NCBI RefSeq assembly: GCF_036327005.1
Contig: NZ_JAUGZK010000007.1
Location: 62,001-126,000 of the forward strand
Reading direction: 5' to 3'
DNA length: 64,000 nt
From: Alkalimonas mucilaginosa
Lineage (GTDB): Bacteria; Pseudomonadota; Gammaproteobacteria; Enterobacterales; Alteromonadaceae
The notes below the pieces were generated by a model. The model was not told where the DNA came from. It searched no databases and saw nothing but the letters and a program-made list of their open reading frames with translations. A program made the translations under genes and the position numbers. Positions 60,023 to 64,000 of the stretch are shown piece after piece. How positions within the stretch are numbered: position 1 is the first letter of the stretch; each line of letters starts with the position of its first letter.

Positions 60023-62917
60023 ATGAGCAACCCTGCTGCTAAAACGCTGTCGCAACTTGCGAATCACCAGGAATTCATTCAACGTCATATTGGCCCGGAT
60101 GCCAATGAAACCGCCGCCATGCTGGCCGAGCTGAATGTCGGTTCGGTGGAAGAGCTGATTGCGCAAACCATTCCGGCCGATATCCGTTTACCAAAGCCGC
60201 TTGCCATTGGAGACAGCCGCAGCGAGGCCGAAGCCCTTGCTTATTTGAAGTCCGTTGCTGCCAAGAACAAAATTTTTAAATCCTACATTGGTATGGGCTA
60301 TCACCCGACACTGACGCCGAACGTGATCCTGCGCAATGTGCTGGAAAACCCGGGCTGGTACACCGCTTACACCCCGTATCAGCCGGAAATCGCTCAGGGC
60401 CGTTTGGAAGCACTGCTGAACTTCCAGCACCTGACGCTGGATTTAACCGGCCTGGAGCTGGCCAGTGCGTCTTTGCTGGATGAAGCCACCGCCGCTGCCG
60501 AAGCCATGGCGCTGGCCAAGCGGGTGTCGAAAAACAAAAAATCCAACAGCTACTTTATTGCCAACGATGTGCACCCACAAACACTGGACGTGGTGAAAAC
60601 CCGTGCCGAGATGTTTGGCTTTGATATCGTCACCGGCCCGGCCAGCGACGCTGCCAAGCACGATGTGTTCGGTGCCTTGCTGCAATACCCAAGCAGCAGC
60701 GGTGAAGTCCGCGACGATACTGCCCTGATTGCCGATTTGCAGGCCAATAAAGCCATCGTTGCGGTTGCCACTGATATTATGGCGCTGGTACTGATGAAAT
60801 CCCCGGGTCAACTGGGCGCCGATGTGGTGCTGGGCTCGGCGCAGCGTTTTGGGGTGCCGATGGGTTACGGCGGCCCGCACGCCGCTTTCTTTGCCACCCG
60901 CGATGCGTACAAGCGCTCGATGCCAGGCCGTATTATCGGTGTGTCGAAAGACCGGCTCGATAACAACGCCCTGCGGATGGCGATGCAAACCCGCGAGCAG
61001 CATATCCGCCGCGAAAAAGCCAACTCCAACATCTGTACCGCTCAGGTACTGCTGGCCAATATGGCGTCCTTCTACGCCGTCTACCATGGCCCGGAAGGCC
61101 TGAAAACCATTGCCGAGCGCATTCACCGCTCCGCCGATATTTTTGCTGCTGGCCTCAAAGCCAAAGGCGTTGAGCTTTTGCACAACCACTGGTTCGATAC
61201 CATCAGCTTTAAAGTAGCCGATCGCGCTGCCGTTATTGCCCGCGCACTGGCCAAAGAAGTGAATTTGCGCACTGATCTGAGCGATAGCCTGTCAGTCAGC
61301 TTCCACGAACTGACCACAGCGGCTGATATCGCTGAACTCTTTGCCATTGTGCTGGGCGATAGCCATGGTCTGGATGTGGCGGCATTGGATGCTGAGCTGG
61401 TGCAACAGGGTTCTAGCTCAATTCCTGCCAGCCTGCTGCGTCACGATGCGATTTTGCAGCACCCGGTGTTTAATCAGTACCACTCAGAAACTGAGATGCT
61501 GCGTTACATCAAAAAGCTGGAAAACAAAGATCTGGCATTGAACCATTCGATGATTTCTCTGGGCTCCTGCACCATGAAGCTGAACGCCACCGCCGAGATG
61601 ATCCCGGTCACCTGGCCGGAATTTGGCGCGCTGCACCCGTTCTGCCCACTTGATCAGGCACAAGGGTATGGCCAGATGATCACCGAGCTGGGCGACTGGC
61701 TGGTCAATATCACCGGTTACGACAACATCTCGATGCAGCCGAACTCCGGTGCTCAGGGCGAATACGCTGGCATGATTGCCATTCGCAAGTACCACGAAAG
61801 CCGTGGCGAAGGTCACCGCAATGTCTGTCTGATCCCGGTTTCTGCCCACGGTACTAATCCGGCGACAGCGGCCATGGCCAACTTTGAAGTGGTGCTGGTC
61901 GATTGCGACAAGTCCGGCAACATCGATATGGCCGATTTAAAAGCCAAGGCCGAGGAAGTATCGGATCGGCTGGCGGCCATTATGGTGACCTACCCATCGA
62001 CCCATGGCGTGTTTGAAGCCAGCATTCGTGAACTGTGCGAGATCGTGCATGCGCACGGTGGTCAGGTCTATATGGACGGTGCCAATATGAATGCTCAGGT
62101 GGGGTTAACTTCACCAGGCTTTATCGGCTCGGACGTGTCGCATTTGAACCTGCACAAAACCTTCTGCATTCCGCACGGCGGCGGCGGCCCTGGCATGGGC
62201 CCCATTGGTGTGAAAAGCCATCTGGCACCGTTTTTACCGAATCACCCGGTGGTGAAAATCCCAGGTACCGGTGCGCAAAACGGTTCAGTATCGGCCGCGC
62301 CTTACGGCAGCGCTGGTATTTTACCGATCAGCTGGATGTACATCGCCATGATGGGCAGCGAGGGCTTAAAGCAAGCTACATCCATGGCTATTCTGAGCGC
62401 CAACTACATGGCGAAGAAGCTGGATCCGCACTTCCCGGTACTGTACCGCGGCAGCAACGGCCGGGTGGCGCACGAGTGCATCATTGATATCCGTCCACTG
62501 AAAGAAGCCAGTGGCGTTACCGAGATGGACATCGCCAAGCGTCTGATGGACTTTGGTTACCACTCACCGACCATGAGCTTCCCGGTCGCTGGTACCCTGA
62601 TGATTGAACCCACCGAGTCGGAAAGCAAAGCCGAGCTGGATAAGTTCATCGAAGCCATGACCACCATTCGCGCGGAGATCGCCAAGGTGGAGTCCGGTGA
62701 ATGGGCGCTGGACAACAACCCGCTGCACTTTGCCCCGCACAGCATGCAGGATGTGTTCAGCAACGACTGGAACCGTGCCTACGACCGTCAGGTTGCTGCC
62801 TTCCCGGCCGCCTTTGTCGCCGAGAACAAGTTCTGGCCAACGGTGACCCGTATCGACGATGTTTACGGTGACCGCAACTTGATCTGCGCTTGTCCTAGCC
62901 CGGAGGCTTATCGTTAA
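60023..62917 (+). CDS. gcvP: Glycine dehydrogenase (decarboxylating), P protein
   Basis: GcvP decarboxylates glycine on PLP and passes the aminomethyl group to GcvH. The 964-residue protein is the fused (single-chain) form. The N-terminal half has FIQRHIGPDANE and SYIGMGYHPTLTPNVILRN; the C-terminal half has MISLGSCTMKLNATAEM and the PLP Lys712 in LNLHKTFCIPHGGGGPGMG. A site (AGGA) precedes the ATG. A terminator follows at 62978. Confidence 0.98.
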   Translation: MSNPAAKTLSQLANHQEFIQRHIGPDANETAAMLAELNVGSVEELIAQTIPADIRLPKPLAIGDSRSEAEALAYLKSVAAKNKIFKSYIGMGYHPTLTPNVILRNVLENPGWYTAYTPYQPEIAQGRLEALLNFQHLTLDLTGLELASASLLDEATAAAEAMALAKRVSKNKKSNSYFIANDVHPQTLDVVKTRAEMFGFDIVTGPASDAAKHDVFGALLQYPSSSGEVRDDTALIADLQANKAIVAVATDIMALVLMKSPGQLGADVVLGSAQRFGVPMGYGGPHAAFFATRDAYKRSMPGRIIGVSKDRLDNNALRMAMQTREQHIRREKANSNICTAQVLLANMASFYAVYHGPEGLKTIAERIHRSADIFAAGLKAKGVELLHNHWFDTISFKVADRAAVIARALAKEVNLRTDLSDSLSVSFHELTTAADIAELFAIVLGDSHGLDVAALDAELVQQGSSSIPASLLRHDAILQHPVFNQYHSETEMLRYIKKLENKDLALNHSMISLGSCTMKLNATAEMIPVTWPEFGALHPFCPLDQAQGYGQMITELGDWLVNITGYDNISMQPNSGAQGEYAGMIAIRKYHESRGEGHRNVCLIPVSAHGTNPATAAMANFEVVLVDCDKSGNIDMADLKAKAEEVSDRLAAIMVTYPSTHGVFEASIRELCEIVHAHGGQVYMDGANMNAQVGLTSPGFIGSDVSHLNLHKTFCIPHGGGGPGMGPIGVKSHLAPFLPNHPVVKIPGTGAQNGSVSAAPYGSAGILPISWMYIAMMGSEGLKQATSMAILSANYMAKKLDPHFPVLYRGSNGRVAHECIIDIRPLKEASGVTEMDIAKRLMDFGYHSPTMSFPVAGTLMIEPTESESKAELDKFIEAMTTIRAEIAKVESGEWALDNNPLHFAPHSMQDVFSNDWNRAYDRQVAAFPAAFVAENKFWPTVTRIDDVYGDRNLICACPSPEAYR

Positions 62918-62942
62918 TTCCGGCTTGCCTGTTGTTCCCATG

Positions 62943-62979
62943 AAATAAGTCGTTTAATGGGAATAAATAAGTCGTTTAA
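62943..62979. repeat. 15-bp direct repeat downstream of gcvP
   Basis: AAATAAGTCGTTTAA occurs at 62943-62957 and again at 62965-62979, 22 bases apart. It is non-coding and lies immediately before the terminator. Confidence 0.75.
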
Positions 62980-63003
62980 AAGCCCACTTCGAGTGGGCTT
63001 TTC
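62978..63003 (+). terminator. Rho-independent terminator of gcvTHP
   Basis: AAAAGCCCAC pairs with GTGGGCTTTT around a five-base loop (TTCGA), making a 10-base stem with its own T tract. Confidence 0.88.
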
Positions 63004-63167
63004 GTTAGGTGAATTTAACTCGAAGGCTTTACAGTAAATAAGAGCTATTCAGCGGTTGCTTGATGCGGCAGAGAGAAATCCGCAAAATCCCCGTAAAGCA
63101 GATTTTCTTTGCATGGAGCGGCGATTGGCCTGAATATAGCACCATAATTTTCTGTCCGGATACCACC

Positions 63168-64000
63168 ATGACTGAGTTAAATGAACTGCTGGATTTGCTG
63201 AAAATATTGATCCGCGAGCCTAGTGTGGTGGGCGCAGAGCATAGTTTTTTCAGGGTGCTGCAACGGGAACTGGAGGAGCGCGGCGCAAAGGTTACCTGGT
63301 ATGAAGGCTTACTGGTCGCACAGGGCAATGCCCCCTTCAGCACCATGTTTTCTGCACATATTGATCGGCATGGGCTTATCTGCACGGGTCCCGATGAATT
63401 TCAGTACGCTGCTTTTGTGGCAGGAAACCGCTCCGATTTGCTGGGAAACTCCGTATCCGAGCAGTTGATCAATAAAATTGTTGATCGCTTTGATACTACG
63501 CCAGTGATGGCGTATGAGCCCTGGTCCGGTGCCTACCGCGGTAGCGGTAAAATTGCCTCAAGTTATGTCTGTGAGCGGCGTAACAACCTGATTTTCACCC
63601 TTGAGGGAATGTCCCATTTGGTCGCCGGTACGCCGGTGGCTTTCGCCGACAAACTCAGAATTGGTGCTGACAGCATCAGTGGTCAGCTGGATAACGTGCT
63701 CACTGCGGCCTATTTGGTGCATTTGTTCAGTTTAGGTTTTCAGGGCACCGCCTTTTTTACGGCACAGGAAGAGGCAGGGAAGAGCTGGCGCTATCTGCTG
63801 GAATGGTTCCGGCGCTTTGGCAACACCACCAACCGGCTGGTCGTGGTGGATACCAGCCCCTACCCGGACAGAAAGGAGGCAGATCGCCAGCAACTGGTAT
63901 TGCGACACAAAGACGCCAACGCCAGTTTCGATGCGCAACTGACCGATACACTGGCCGCTTTGTGCCAGACAGCAGGAGTTAGTTACAGCTTCAAAGATGA
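63168..64000 (+). CDS. M42/M20-type aminopeptidase family protein (5' part)
   Basis: The frame starts at ATG 63168 and runs open to the window edge, giving 277 complete codons. The motifs resemble the M42/M20 co-catalytic metallopeptidases: FSAHIDRHGLI carries the first metal-binding His and Asp, QLDNVLTAAYL the bridging Asp, and FFTAQEEAGKSW the catalytic Glu pair. A weak ribosome binding site (CCGGA) precedes it. Specificity cannot be judged and the C-terminus is missing. No signal peptide is seen, so it is likely cytoplasmic. Confidence 0.72.
   Translation, partial: MTELNELLDLLKILIREPSVVGAEHSFFRVLQRELEERGAKVTWYEGLLVAQGNAPFSTMFSAHIDRHGLICTGPDEFQYAAFVAGNRSDLLGNSVSEQLINKIVDRFDTTPVMAYEPWSGAYRGSGKIASSYVCERRNNLIFTLEGMSHLVAGTPVAFADKLRIGADSISGQLDNVLTAAYLVHLFSLGFQGTAFFTAQEEAGKSWRYLLEWFRRFGNTTNRLVVVDTSPYPDRKEADRQQLVLRHKDANASFDAQLTDTLAALCQTAGVSYSFKD

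Overview
The window is a piece of ordinary bacterial chromosome from a gammaproteobacterium. The smc-zipA-ligA order, minCDE beside ycgL/ycgM/ycgN, fadD-rnd, gltX beside tRNA-Val and ygfA-ssrS-ygfB-pepP-ubiH-ubiI all fit that class. SMC in place of MukB, two c-di-GMP enzymes, a FadL porin and a PEP-CTERM-like protein suggest an aquatic Alteromonadales / Rheinheimera-Alishewanella-like organism. That placement is inference from gene content and order. No rRNA, prophage, transposase or CRISPR array was seen.

Layout. 1-3600: end of an rhtA-type exporter, a CBS-domain protein, a secreted choice-of-anchor A protein with a PEP-CTERM-like tail behind a LacI-type operator, and a PocR-GAF-GGDEF diguanylate cyclase. 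3715-11520: the complete histidine operon on the minus strand (leader peptide with six His codons, attenuator, hisG-D-C-B-H-A-F-I), with hisF and hisI pushed apart by a mosaic of palindromic repeats. 11646-16114: a peptide-degradation cluster (DPP IV-like peptidase, GntR/FCD regulator, M24 peptidase). 16177-24227: yoaA, fadL, tsaB, small unknown genes, an SDR/DUF2878/chalcone-isomerase-like trio and an alkaline phosphatase. 24450-30715: secreted methyltransferase, alpha/beta hydrolase, fadD, rnd and a four-repeat DUF4397 lipoprotein. 30733-35279: minE-minD-minC, then ycgL, an MltB-type transglycosylase, ycgM-like and ycgN. 35286-46108: smc, zipA, ligA, two small membrane proteins, a GAF-GGDEF-EAL protein and a TPR protein with a degenerate receiver. 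46378-49119: two identical tRNA-Val genes, gltX and a DUF481 protein. 49194-58164: serA, rpiA, ygfA and 6S RNA on the minus strand, then an unrecognised gene pair where zapA would be expected, then ygfB-pepP-ubiH-ubiI. 58201-63003: gcvT-gcvH-gcvP. 63168 to the end: start of an M42/M20-like peptidase.

How the parts work together. fadL (uptake) and fadD (activation) both carry a FadR-like operator in their promoter regions, which would make them one fatty-acid regulon. The DPP IV gene has a TTGTATACAA palindrome downstream of its promoter, which the nearby GntR regulator could bind. gcvT, gcvH and gcvP form a glycine cleavage unit whose two gaps both contain strong hairpins.

Most of the window is conserved core genome, and I found no clear large undescribed system. 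The best leads are the hisF-hisI palindromic mosaic, the unknown pair at 52389-53620 in the zapA position, an rnd gene that seems to start at CTG, the LacI-type operator ahead of the PEP-CTERM-like gene, and the paired FadR-like sites. Promoter, operator and start calls were made by eye.
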